Source of the DNA: Sediminibacterium sp.
GTDB taxonomy: Bacteria; Bacteroidota; Bacteroidia; Chitinophagales; Chitinophagaceae
DNA: 64,000 bases
NCBI RefSeq assembly: GCF_019264485.1
Contig: NZ_JAHVAA010000013.1
Span: forward strand, 78,149-142,148
Direction: 5' to 3'
Positions 42,360-49,937 of this stretch are shown one piece after another. Position numbers and translations under genes: made by a program. Below the pieces are notes generated by a model. That model saw nothing but the letters and a program-made list of their open reading frames with translations, ran no database searches and was not told the origin of the DNA. The number at the start of each line of letters is the position of its first letter. The stretch's first letter is position 1.

Positions 42360-44204
42360 ATGGCATACTCATCTCTTGAATCCTGTTTAATTGACCTGGA
42401 GCGGAATGGTCAGTTGGTACGTGTAAAAGAAGAAGTGGACCCCTATCTTGAAATGGCCGCTATTCATTTACGTGTGTATGAAATAGGAGGTCCTGCTTTG
42501 TTGTTTGAGAACGTAAAAGGCTCTCGTTTCAGAGCGGCATCTAATATTTTCGGAACACTCGATCGCAGTCGTTTTATATTCAGGAATACATTGGCCTCAG
42601 TTCAGAAACTCATTGAACTGAAAGGTGATCCCATCAAAGCCATAAAACACCCTTTGCAAAATTTCGGCGCCGGGTGGGCTGCATTAAAAGCATTACCACT
42701 AAGAAATCCTTTTACTAAACCGGTTTTATATGAAGAAATTCAGATCAGTGATCTTCCACTGATTCACCACTGGCCCAATGATGGAGGTGCTTTTGTTACT
42801 TTGCCACAGGTATATACGGAAGATATTGATCAGCCCGGCATCATGAAAGCAAACCTGGGTATGTACCGTATTCAGCTAAACGGAAATGAATACGAGACCA
42901 ACCGCGAAATTGGCCTGCATTACCAGCTGCATCGGGGTATTGGCGTACACCAGACCAAAGCCAATCGCAAAGGGCTTCCATTAAAAGTCAGTTGTTTTGT
43001 GGGTGGGCCGCCATCGCATACTGTATCTGCAGTGATGCCTCTGCCGGAAGGAATCAGTGAAATGACATTCGCAGGCGTTTTGGGTGGCAGAAGATTCAGG
43101 TATACTTATGCAGATGGATTTTGTATCAGTACTGATGCTGATTTTGTAATTACCGGTGAAGTTTATCCGGGAGAAAATAAGCCAGAGGGACCCTTCGGAG
43201 ATCACCTGGGATATTATAGCCTAAAACATTCGTTTCCCTTGATGCGTGTGCATAAAGTATATGCGCGGAAAAATGCTATCTGGCCATTTACGGTAGTCGG
43301 AAGACCCCCACAGGAAGATACCAGTTTCGGACAATTGATACATGAAATTACAGGCGATGCCATTCCGCAGGAAATACCCGGAGTGAAAGAAGTACATGCA
43401 GTAGATGCGGCAGGTGTTCATCCTTTGCTCTTAGCTATCGGCAGTGAACGTTATACGCCCTATTTACCAACAAAACAACCAGCAGAATTACTCACTATTG
43501 CCAGTCATATTTTGGGAACGGGCCAACTCAGCCTCGCCAAATTTTTATTTATTACGGCAGATGACACACAAAAGCTGAGTACACATCGTGTGAAAGACTT
43601 TTTTACCTATTTGTTTGAAAGAGTAGACCTCAGCCGGGATATACATTTTCATACCAATACAACCATCGATACATTGGATTATTCCGGTACCGGATTGAAT
43701 ACAGGCAGTAAAGTAGTAGTGGCCGCCTATGGCGATAACAAAAGAGTACTTGCTACAGAAATACCTGCGTCGTTTTCAGAAAAGAACTCATTCGGACCCG
43801 CACAGATGGTCATGCCCGGGGTCATTTGTCTGCAAATAAGTACCTATTCTGATGCAGTTGCTGCGGCAAATGAAATGAGTGTGCTTGATGAAACCTTCAA
43901 GCCGATATTAAATGATTTAAAGGGTATTGTACAAATAATAGTTTGTGATGATGCTGCTTTTACAGCGGCGAGTTTAAATAATTATTTATGGGTTACTTAT
44001 ACCCGTTGTAATCCTTCTCATGATATACATGGAGTGGCTGCATTTACTGAGCACAAACATTGGGGCTGCAAGGGACCGATGATTATTGATGCACGTATTA
44101 AACCACATCACGCACCACCGGTACTCAAAGATCCGGCTATAGAAAAAAGAGTAGACAGATTATTCCAGAAAGGAGGAAGTTTATCATCTATTGTCGGTCA
44201 TTAA
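42360..44204 (+). CDS. UbiD-family decarboxylase
   Basis: A 614-residue member of the UbiD/menaquinone-type decarboxylase family. Blocks include GGPALLFENVKGS, NLGMYRIQLNGNEYETNREI, GGPPSHTVSAVMPLPEGISE, EGPFGDHLGYYSLK with the catalytic Glu-Arg-Glu region, and GCKGPMIIDARIKPHHAPP. It would decarboxylate an aromatic or unsaturated acid with prenylated FMN. The UbiX partner that makes prFMN is not in the window. The size fits the Bacteroidota proteins usually tied to menaquinone synthesis. Substrate not proven. Confidence 0.88.
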   Translation: MAYSSLESCLIDLERNGQLVRVKEEVDPYLEMAAIHLRVYEIGGPALLFENVKGSRFRAASNIFGTLDRSRFIFRNTLASVQKLIELKGDPIKAIKHPLQNFGAGWAALKALPLRNPFTKPVLYEEIQISDLPLIHHWPNDGGAFVTLPQVYTEDIDQPGIMKANLGMYRIQLNGNEYETNREIGLHYQLHRGIGVHQTKANRKGLPLKVSCFVGGPPSHTVSAVMPLPEGISEMTFAGVLGGRRFRYTYADGFCISTDADFVITGEVYPGENKPEGPFGDHLGYYSLKHSFPLMRVHKVYARKNAIWPFTVVGRPPQEDTSFGQLIHEITGDAIPQEIPGVKEVHAVDAAGVHPLLLAIGSERYTPYLPTKQPAELLTIASHILGTGQLSLAKFLFITADDTQKLSTHRVKDFFTYLFERVDLSRDIHFHTNTTIDTLDYSGTGLNTGSKVVVAAYGDNKRVLATEIPASFSEKNSFGPAQMVMPGVICLQISTYSDAVAAANEMSVLDETFKPILNDLKGIVQIIVCDDAAFTAASLNNYLWVTYTRCNPSHDIHGVAAFTEHKHWGCKGPMIIDARIKPHHAPPVLKDPAIEKRVDRLFQKGGSLSSIVGH

Positions 44205-44291
44205 TAGTTCTGAATCGGTAAAAAGCGGTTATTGCCTTTTAGGTTTTTGTAAGTAAATGATTCCTCTTGCGTCATTATAAAAAAAGCAAAG

Positions 44292-44876
44292 ATGAAATAC
44301 CTTTTAACTGCAGTAGTTGTTTTATTTTCTCTCGGGTTAAAAGCCCAGACCTCCGAGCCAGCCGGATTAAAAGTGGGTGATACAGCGCCGATGTTCAACG
44401 GCATTGATATGAATGGGAAAACCTTTTCGCTTGAGTCGGCCCTGAAAAAGGGAGATGTAGTGCTGATGTTTTATCGTGGACAGTGGTGCCCATATTGTAA
44501 TAAACAAATGAGCCAAATGAACGACTCTCTTTCAATGATTACCGGAAAGGGAGCTACAGTAGTAGCCATATCACCTGAAATACAGGAAAATGTGGTGAAA
44601 ACAGTTGAAAAAACAAAAGCGTCTTTTCCTGTTATCAGCGATGTGCAGATGAAGATCATGAAAGATTATCAGGTAAATTTTGCTGTTCCGCAGGCTACAA
44701 TCGACCGCTATAAAAATTTCGGCATCGATTTTAATGTGGTTAATGGGGGAAATGGTGCCAATCTGCCAGTACCAGCTACCTATGTTATTGGAAAAAATGG
44801 GAAGATTAAATATGTATTCTTTAATCCCGATTACAGAAAAAGAGCTTCTGTAAAAGAAATCGCTTCCTATCTATAA
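44292..44876 (+). CDS. Exported peroxiredoxin-like AhpC/TSA protein
   Basis: A 194-residue thioredoxin-fold protein with a signal peptide (KYLLTAVVVLFSLGLKAQ). KVGDTAPMFNGIDMNGKTF leads to the active site FYRGQWCPYCNKQMSQM, a CxxC motif; NGANLPVPATYVIGKNGKIK gives the cis-Pro and last strand. It resembles AhpC/TSA-type antioxidant proteins of the CxxC (PrxQ/TlpA-like) kind and may reduce peroxides or disulfides in the periplasm. Convergent with the YhcH gene across a strong two-way terminator. Confidence 0.85.
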   Translation: MKYLLTAVVVLFSLGLKAQTSEPAGLKVGDTAPMFNGIDMNGKTFSLESALKKGDVVLMFYRGQWCPYCNKQMSQMNDSLSMITGKGATVVAISPEIQENVVKTVEKTKASFPVISDVQMKIMKDYQVNFAVPQATIDRYKNFGIDFNVVNGGNGANLPVPATYVIGKNGKIKYVFFNPDYRKRASVKEIASYL

Positions 44877-44912
44877 GGCCAATCTTTAGCAGTAGCTGAA
44901 ATTTATTAAATG

Positions 44913-44986
44913 ACTCCTCCCGTTCTCTTATTCTCCCTGCAAATACAGAAAGGTTTTAACAGGGAGAATAAGAGAACGGGAGGAGT
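44913..44986. terminator. Two-way terminator with perfect 27-bp stem
   Basis: ACTCCTCCCGTTCTCTTATT... at 44913-44939 is the exact complement of 44960-44986, with a 20-base loop, located between convergent genes. It is longer than ordinary terminators and lacks flanking T-runs, as do the other palindromes in this window. Confidence 0.8.
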
Positions 44987-44996
44987 TCTTCAATCA

Positions 44997-45455
44997 TTAA
45001 ATGTCTACAGCTACTTTTAAGACAATTTTTTTAACTTGTCCGGTATCTCCATGCTGAATACATGGCATATGCAGGTCATCAGGAAAGAAAATAGTAAACA
45101 TGCCTTCAGTTACTACTGAAAAGAAATCGGGAGACTCATCAAACAACATATAGTCATCTTCCGGATTATAAAGACGAGATGGAGTTTGCGTTTGTAATAA
45201 TGCATGCCCCATTTTTTCTTTACCTTTTACTACATACTGTACATCAATGAACTTCTTGTGTGATTCAAGTTTCTCCAGCGCCGGATCTTTTGTTTCATAT
45301 TCCTGAACAATGGCAAAGACTTTGTCTTCAATGATCGTGTGTTTGCCATTTTCCAAAGACAGTAAATCGTGTTCCTGTAAAAAGCGCAATGCTTTTTCGA
45401 TACCATTACCTAGACCGTAATATTTACCTGCATTATGTAAATGATCTATAACCAT
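44997..45455 (-). CDS. YhcH/YjgK/YiaL family protein (NanQ-like)
   Basis: A 152-residue DUF386 protein: VIDHLHNAGKYYGLGNGIEK opens it, followed by ESHKKFIDVQYVVKGKEKMG and FFPDDLHMPCIQHGDTGQVK with the conserved metal-binding His residues. Known relatives (NanQ) speed up anomer exchange of sialic acid or related sugars. The context (between a peroxiredoxin and a DUF2452 gene) does not show a sugar pathway, so the substrate is open. The start is 32 bases after the preceding gene on this strand. Cytoplasmic. Confidence 0.85.
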   Translation of the reverse strand: MVIDHLHNAGKYYGLGNGIEKALRFLQEHDLLSLENGKHTIIEDKVFAIVQEYETKDPALEKLESHKKFIDVQYVVKGKEKMGHALLQTQTPSRLYNPEDDYMLFDESPDFFSVVTEGMFTIFFPDDLHMPCIQHGDTGQVKKIVLKVAVDI

Positions 45456-45487
45456 ACTTGTATCTTGTTTACTTGATGAATTGTAAT

Positions 45488-46282
45488 TTAATTATTTATT
45501 TCAACCCAGGTATGATCGGCTAATAAACGCACAGATGAAACAAATTGTCTGAATGGCCCGGATCCTCCCCATTCCTGAGGCGATACGAGTGAAAGTATAT
45601 GTTGACCATCCTTTTTTTCATACAGATGATAGATATGTCCTATCTGAGGTTTGAAATTCAGTTTGGCCTCATAAATCATCATACTCAGTTCCTTTCTTTT
45701 CCTGATCTCCTGTGCCTGTCTGGCCAGTAATTCAATCTGCTGTCTGATCTGATCGAGTTGCATATTGGTCTGGTCTTCCATTGCCGAAAGGGCTTTGTGT
45801 TTAATTACACCTTCTTTTGTGGGACGTATAGCCACACCAGCAACAGAAGAAGCATAAGGTAGTACACTGAGCTGCTTATGGTATATCTCAATATTAACAA
45901 AAGCTTTTCCGGAAGCATCAGTGCCCTGCTGTGTAAGTTTGAGATATCCGTTGGGCATGATTTCATGTTTCACTTCCAGAACGGTTTGCTCATTGCTGAG
46001 AAAACGAAACAGGAGGGTAGAGGAATTGATGATGGTAGCTTCAGCCTTGTCGGCAAGGTCTGTATTATCAAATGCCCTTAATGCTCCATCAGGAATAATA
46101 TTGTATTGGGTATAATAGGCTTCATTATCCATCGATACCCAGTTGATACTAATGCCCAAAGCATGTCCATTCTCGATAGATTCAATTTTATAGTTGCCGC
46201 TTTTAGGAGGGATACCCGATTGAAAATCGCATTTCTCGGGAAACAATTGCCAGCTGGCCAGAAAATTATATGCTTGTACCAT
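45488..46282 (-). CDS. Lipocalin-like N-domain fused to DUF2452
   Basis: A 264-residue protein without signal peptide. The N-terminal half (about 1-150) has beta-strand-like repeats (SGNYKIESIENGHALGISIN and LLFRFLSNEQTVLEVKHEI) suggesting a lipocalin or heme-nitrobindin-like barrel; that is a guess from pattern. The second half is DUF2452: KHKALSAMEDQTNMQLDQIR, then QIELLARQAQEIRKRKELSM, then FKPQIGHIYHLYEKKDGQHI, then LSLVSPQEWG, with a helical, coiled-coil-like middle. DUF2452 proteins usually stand alone, and their function is unknown. Confidence 0.68.
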   Translation of the reverse strand: MVQAYNFLASWQLFPEKCDFQSGIPPKSGNYKIESIENGHALGISINWVSMDNEAYYTQYNIIPDGALRAFDNTDLADKAEATIINSSTLLFRFLSNEQTVLEVKHEIMPNGYLKLTQQGTDASGKAFVNIEIYHKQLSVLPYASSVAGVAIRPTKEGVIKHKALSAMEDQTNMQLDQIRQQIELLARQAQEIRKRKELSMMIYEAKLNFKPQIGHIYHLYEKKDGQHILSLVSPQEWGGSGPFRQFVSSVRLLADHTWVEINN

Positions 46283-46344
46283 TTATTATAAATACAGATA
46301 GCTTATGCAAAGGTTCTGCATTTTAGGTGAATAGGAATAAAAAA

Positions 46345-46380
46345 GCCACAGATTCGCGTAATAAGCTGCGGATCTGTGGC
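46345..46380 (-). terminator. Terminator hairpin (GCCACAGATTCGC)
   Basis: GCCACAGATTCGC at 46345-46357 pairs with GCGGATCTGTGGC at 46368-46380 with one mismatch, and is followed by TTTTTTAT on the minus strand. It lies after the DUF2452 gene's upstream neighbour and could serve minus-strand transcripts from the DUF2911 gene start side. Words match the palindrome at 61617. Confidence 0.65.
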
Positions 46381-46398
46381 CATAAATATCGGGATAGA

Positions 46399-46929
46399 TT
46401 ATTTCACTGTAAAATCAACCTTTAGTGTACCCCATGTGAGTGTAACCACGCCGGCTTTGCTGATGCTATAATTCAGTTTTTCTACTGAAGTATCTGACTT
46501 GCCGGGTTTTACATTTACACGTAAAGCGTCATCGGCCTGCTTGTAAGAGTAAGCCCCCCATTGTTTTGAAGTTTTGTTGAAAATGAGGGTATAATCACTG
46601 CCATTGTCTAAAGTAAAGAATGCGTATTTGCCGGCAGGTAATGTTTTGCCTTCTATGGTAACATCTTTACTTACTTCGAATACTGTGGCATCATTGGCAC
46701 CGGCGCGCCATACTTCTCCTTTTTTGGGTTCTACATCTTTACCAATGGTACGTCCTTTCAACGAAGGCGAACTGTAATCGATCGTGATGGTAGCACCGCT
46801 GGCAATAGTTTCTGTTGCTTTGGCAGGTGGACTAGGTCTTTTTGAAGGATCTCCGCCGCCCTGAGCGCAGGCTGTAATGGTAGTGAACATCAATCCCATC
46901 AGGATCGAAAAAGAGAATAATTTCTTCAT
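46399..46929 (-). CDS. DUF2911 domain exported protein
   Basis: A 176-residue secreted protein (signal KKLFSFSILMGLMFTTITACA, possibly a lipoprotein with ITAC). It consists of one DUF2911 domain: ATITIDYSSPSLKGRTIGKD, then EVWRAGANDATVFEVSKDVT, then LPAGKYAFFTLDNGSDYTLI, then QWGAYSYKQADDALRVNVKP. It shares the same core as the longer protein at 38263 but lacks TPRs. Function unknown. A terminator hairpin lies 19 bases after the stop. Confidence 0.87.
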   Translation of the reverse strand: MKKLFSFSILMGLMFTTITACAQGGGDPSKRPSPPAKATETIASGATITIDYSSPSLKGRTIGKDVEPKKGEVWRAGANDATVFEVSKDVTIEGKTLPAGKYAFFTLDNGSDYTLIFNKTSKQWGAYSYKQADDALRVNVKPGKSDTSVEKLNYSISKAGVVTLTWGTLKVDFTVK

Positions 46930-47014
46930 GATATACTTGTTTATGTTTATAAACGAAAATTACTGTAAAAGGTTGAAGCCCCGTATAGGTTTATGATAAT
47001 TGGTCTGTTAAAAA

Positions 47015-48868
47015 TCAGTTTACCTGTATAAAATCGGGTTTACGTAATAACTGGCTGTTGTATTTGAATCGAAGACCTGTATTAAAAGTGAGGTTCCAGG
47101 GTGTCATTCTTCCCGTAGTTCTTGGGTAATAATAGAGTTTCAACTCCATTGTTCCAAAAACCAGGTTCTCATTTCGGGTACGAACACCACTGCCAAAAGA
47201 AGTGTAAATATCTCCTTTGTCAAAACCCTGACCGATGGTTTTCAGGTAAGTAATATTGGTAAATACAAAAGGGGCAAAACTAAACCCATAGGTTTTAGTG
47301 GTATTGTAAAAAACAGATTCACAGTTGGCACTTATGCGTGTGGATGCGCGAACTGAATTGGTGTTTAATTCCGGTATACCAAAAATGCTGGTAAGTCTTA
47401 AGGGTTCATTCAATACTGTTCTTACCTGTTGTGTAATACTTCCACTTAAAAAATGACGCGTGAACCAGTGGCTGCCACTGATTTTTCTGAGTCTGGTAAA
47501 ATATTCAATACTGGTTAAACCGCTAATGTCTTCAAACTGGTTTTTATTGAAGTAAGTCCCAAATCGGATGATATAATTGACATAGTTTTTACTATCAGAA
47601 AAATAATCGCGCTGGTAATCGAATCCAATATAGGGACGCTCCACATTATTTCTGCGAACCCATCCGCCTATAACCGATAAGCTAAAACCTTCAGGAACGT
47701 CTTCATTTCTTCCAAAACCGTACAGAAAATTGGTGCGGTAATAATCCTGTTCAAAAATGGTGAAACTACCGAGTACGGCTTCTACATTGGAATAATAATA
47801 ATTGTAAGTTGTTTTAAACTGCTCGGGTATATCATTGAATAATCTTTGTACCCCTCTGATGCCGGCAAATCTCTTTAACCTGGAGGAGAGATTCTGTTTC
47901 AGTTTTGTTCTTGCGCCAATATTTAAAGCCAGCCAGCCATCTAATAAACGATAATTGTATTTGAATCCTGTTTTATAAAGAGAGTCTGTAAGATAGCTGT
48001 TACTGGTCAGGTGTTTACCTACTTCAAAGCCACCTGTCCACTGATGATAAGGGCTAACCAGTGGTAATTCGCCACGTAAGTACAATGCTTTTTCTTCTCT
48101 TCTTCCACTGTTGAATGCGGGTGCCTGGGTTTGAAAACCAAAAGAAAGATTAAGAAAACTGCCGCCCACATTTCTTTTGGTGTATTCAATACCGGAACCA
48201 AAATCGGGTTTACGGTCCATATCATATAAGCCCCTGAACTGTATTCGGTCGCCGGAACCAAAAAGGTTATCGTTATTGAGTTCGAGACTCATACTGGTAG
48301 CCGAGCCAATTTCTGCGCTGCCACCGATTGGAAAGAGGTCTTTCCAACGGATGATCACATCCACGGCATCGGGATCGTCTTTCACATCTGCAACAACAAT
48401 TTTGGCATCCTGTAAATAAGACAGTTCGCGCAGGAATCTTTCATTATCAGCCATAAGGTAGGGGTAAAGGGTGTCGCCGGTGACAAAGAAAAGATTGCGT
48501 AAAATGGTCTTATTGGTAGTACCTGTATAAAGTGCATCGCTGATATCATTCATCAACCGTCTCCCAGAACGGCTTGTATCGTTTACGGAATTATCAAAAG
48601 ACAATTTATCAACCCTGATCTGGCGGATAATTTTGCCTTTAAAAGGCTGGAATGCTGCTTCATTTTTTACAGCACCCTTGTTTTCTGTAATAATATCTTC
48701 CTGTCCGCGTATGGACACAGCACGACCCAATTTTCCGAGTAACCCTTTTTTATGTGCGAGAAAGAAAACGGTGTCTTCCTGTAACCTGTTTTGCGACAAA
48801 GCGGGATAGAAGCAGGTGTAGCAGAAGGCAAAAAACAGCAAACGATATAAAATAGTGCGCACAAGCAT
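47015..48868 (-). CDS. BamA/TamA-family outer membrane beta-barrel protein
   Basis: A 617-residue exported protein. The signal peptide is followed by POTRA-like modules (KGKIIRQIRVDKLSFDNSVN and FLRELSYLQDAKIVVADVKD, then VDVIIRWKDLFPIGGSAEIG) and a C-terminal beta barrel from about 190 to the end. The barrel has alternating strands such as NNDNLFGSGDRIQFRGLYDM and LRFKYNSQLLRKPDFIQVN. It resembles the Omp85 superfamily but has no clear VRGF/Y latch motif, and the pore-lining residues cannot be checked by eye. A role in outer-membrane protein or lipid export is inferred. Confidence 0.75.
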   Translation of the reverse strand: MLVRTILYRLLFFAFCYTCFYPALSQNRLQEDTVFFLAHKKGLLGKLGRAVSIRGQEDIITENKGAVKNEAAFQPFKGKIIRQIRVDKLSFDNSVNDTSRSGRRLMNDISDALYTGTTNKTILRNLFFVTGDTLYPYLMADNERFLRELSYLQDAKIVVADVKDDPDAVDVIIRWKDLFPIGGSAEIGSATSMSLELNNDNLFGSGDRIQFRGLYDMDRKPDFGSGIEYTKRNVGGSFLNLSFGFQTQAPAFNSGRREEKALYLRGELPLVSPYHQWTGGFEVGKHLTSNSYLTDSLYKTGFKYNYRLLDGWLALNIGARTKLKQNLSSRLKRFAGIRGVQRLFNDIPEQFKTTYNYYYSNVEAVLGSFTIFEQDYYRTNFLYGFGRNEDVPEGFSLSVIGGWVRRNNVERPYIGFDYQRDYFSDSKNYVNYIIRFGTYFNKNQFEDISGLTSIEYFTRLRKISGSHWFTRHFLSGSITQQVRTVLNEPLRLTSIFGIPELNTNSVRASTRISANCESVFYNTTKTYGFSFAPFVFTNITYLKTIGQGFDKGDIYTSFGSGVRTRNENLVFGTMELKLYYYPRTTGRMTPWNLTFNTGLRFKYNSQLLRKPDFIQVN

Positions 48869-48972
48869 TCCTGAACGGGACCCCGGTTTTCAGTTGGTAA
48901 TAATCACCGGTAAGTTAAGGAATCGGTAGTAGTTAAACGCTAAATGTTAAAAGCTTATAACGATAATAAAAA

Positions 48973-48992
48973 ACCCGGCTTACAGGCCGGGT
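48973..48992 (-). terminator. Terminator of the 49020 gene
   Basis: ACCCGGC (48973-48979) and GCCGGGT (48986-48992) form a stem with a 6-base loop, followed on the minus strand by a run of seven T. Confidence 0.85.
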
Positions 48993-49019
48993 CATATCGA
49001 ATCAATGCTAAGGGCTGTT

Positions 49020-49469
49020 TTATTTAACTTCTTTAGAGAAAACGCTCACCTGTCCGAAAGCTGAAATCTCTAATACAATCTTCATATCAGCGTTATCCAT
49101 CGATACAAAATAGCTGGTTTCGCCTTCTGCATTTTCAAACTGGATCACATCTTCAAGCTGAAACTCAGGATAAGTGTATTTAGTAGTGATCGTCTGCAGG
49201 GCAGATTTTGGTAATTTGTCGAAAGCAAAAGCTTTAGCCGAACCAATCAGTTCACCCTGGTGGGTATAAAACACTTCTTTTTTAATACCATTCTCCAGAA
49301 AACTTACTTTTTCGAATTTGGCATCAGCGCTCCAGTTTACTTCTTTGGCTGTGGTAAATGTTGAGCTGAAATGGCTGGCACCATTATAACTTGTTTTTTT
49401 GTTGGTATCAGCAAAAGCGCTGGTTCCAAGGGCGATCACCGCTAAGGTGAGGATGATTAATTTTTTCAT
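49020..49469 (-). CDS. PepSY-like exported protein
   Basis: A 149-residue protein with a signal peptide (KKLIILTLAVIALGTSAFA). The mature part has the beta-alpha pattern of PepSY-like/BLIP-fold Bacteroidota proteins: FSSTFTTAKEVNWSADAKFE, then LPKSALQTITTKYTYPEFQL, then YFVSMDNADMKIVLEISAFG. Function unknown; these proteins may bind and inhibit proteases or act as periplasmic sensors. ATG 49469 is chosen so that the protein begins with the signal. A promoter box lies at 49532-49539. Confidence 0.75.
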   Translation of the reverse strand: MKKLIILTLAVIALGTSAFADTNKKTSYNGASHFSSTFTTAKEVNWSADAKFEKVSFLENGIKKEVFYTHQGELIGSAKAFAFDKLPKSALQTITTKYTYPEFQLEDVIQFENAEGETSYFVSMDNADMKIVLEISAFGQVSVFSKEVK

Positions 49470-49531
49470 TTTCTTTTTATTAATGTGTTTATAATTAGTT
49501 TGTCGTTTTTCTTTTGATTGAATTGACAAGT

Positions 49532-49539
49532 CAAAAGTA
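49532..49539 (-). promoter_or_regulatory. -7 box (TACTTTTG) of the PepSY-like gene
   Basis: TACTTTTG on the minus strand matches TAnnTTTG. It would give a leader of about 55 bases before ATG 49469. Confidence 0.5.
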
Positions 49540-49767
49540 GAACCGAGTGATATATAGACGAAGGGAATTGTGATTAGTTACAAGCGTAGGATGAGTGATA
49601 TTATGAGTGGTGTTAATGCCAATGTTAAGCATTGTTAATATAGCACTATAACCCTTTGCAGTAAAGGTTTTCAGGGGAATTCTTAAAGAAATATTAAAGG
49701 CCGTCTCACTGTGATGAGTAGCAGAAACCAAATGTACGGTTTAGGATGAACGGCAGGGAAGTCGGCG

Positions 49768-49934
49768 AAAGAAGCTGCGAGTTTTAAGTTTCAAGCGGCA
49801 AGCTACAGGCTACAAGTATGATTTTGGATATTAAAAGGGATAATCGCTTTTGCGTGATTATCCCTTTTAATCGTTGTATCAATATCATATTACCCAATAA
49901 CCTACTGCTTGCAGCTTGTAGATTGCAGCTTCTT
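49768..49934. repeat. Word-like palindrome (GGCAAGCTACAGGCTACAAG / CTTGTAGATTGCAGC) with inner hairpin
   Basis: The left part AAAGAAGCTGC and GCAAGCTACAGGCTACAAG is answered by GCTTGCAGCTTGTAGATTGC and AGCTTCTTT on the right, imperfectly. It encloses a perfect 16-bp stem (49830-49845 with 49856-49871, ATTAAAAGGGATAATC), which is a good terminator for the GH20 gene. Confidence 0.65.
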
Positions 49935-49937
49935 TCC

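Larger units (their letters stand above)
49470..49937. other. Intergenic stretch: promoter, terminator and word-like repeat
   Basis: No gene is supported in these 468 bases. On the minus strand TACTTTTG at 49539-49532 is an exact -7 box for the PepSY-like gene. The stretch from about 49560 to 49760 shows nothing recognisable. From 49768 on it is a word-like palindrome with an inner terminator, listed separately. Confidence 0.5.

Noticed and set aside
49531..49731. 66-codon minus-strand frame in the gap upstream of the PepSY-like gene
   Set aside because: No hydrophobic or motif pattern; it overlaps the promoter box of the gene and seems to be chance.
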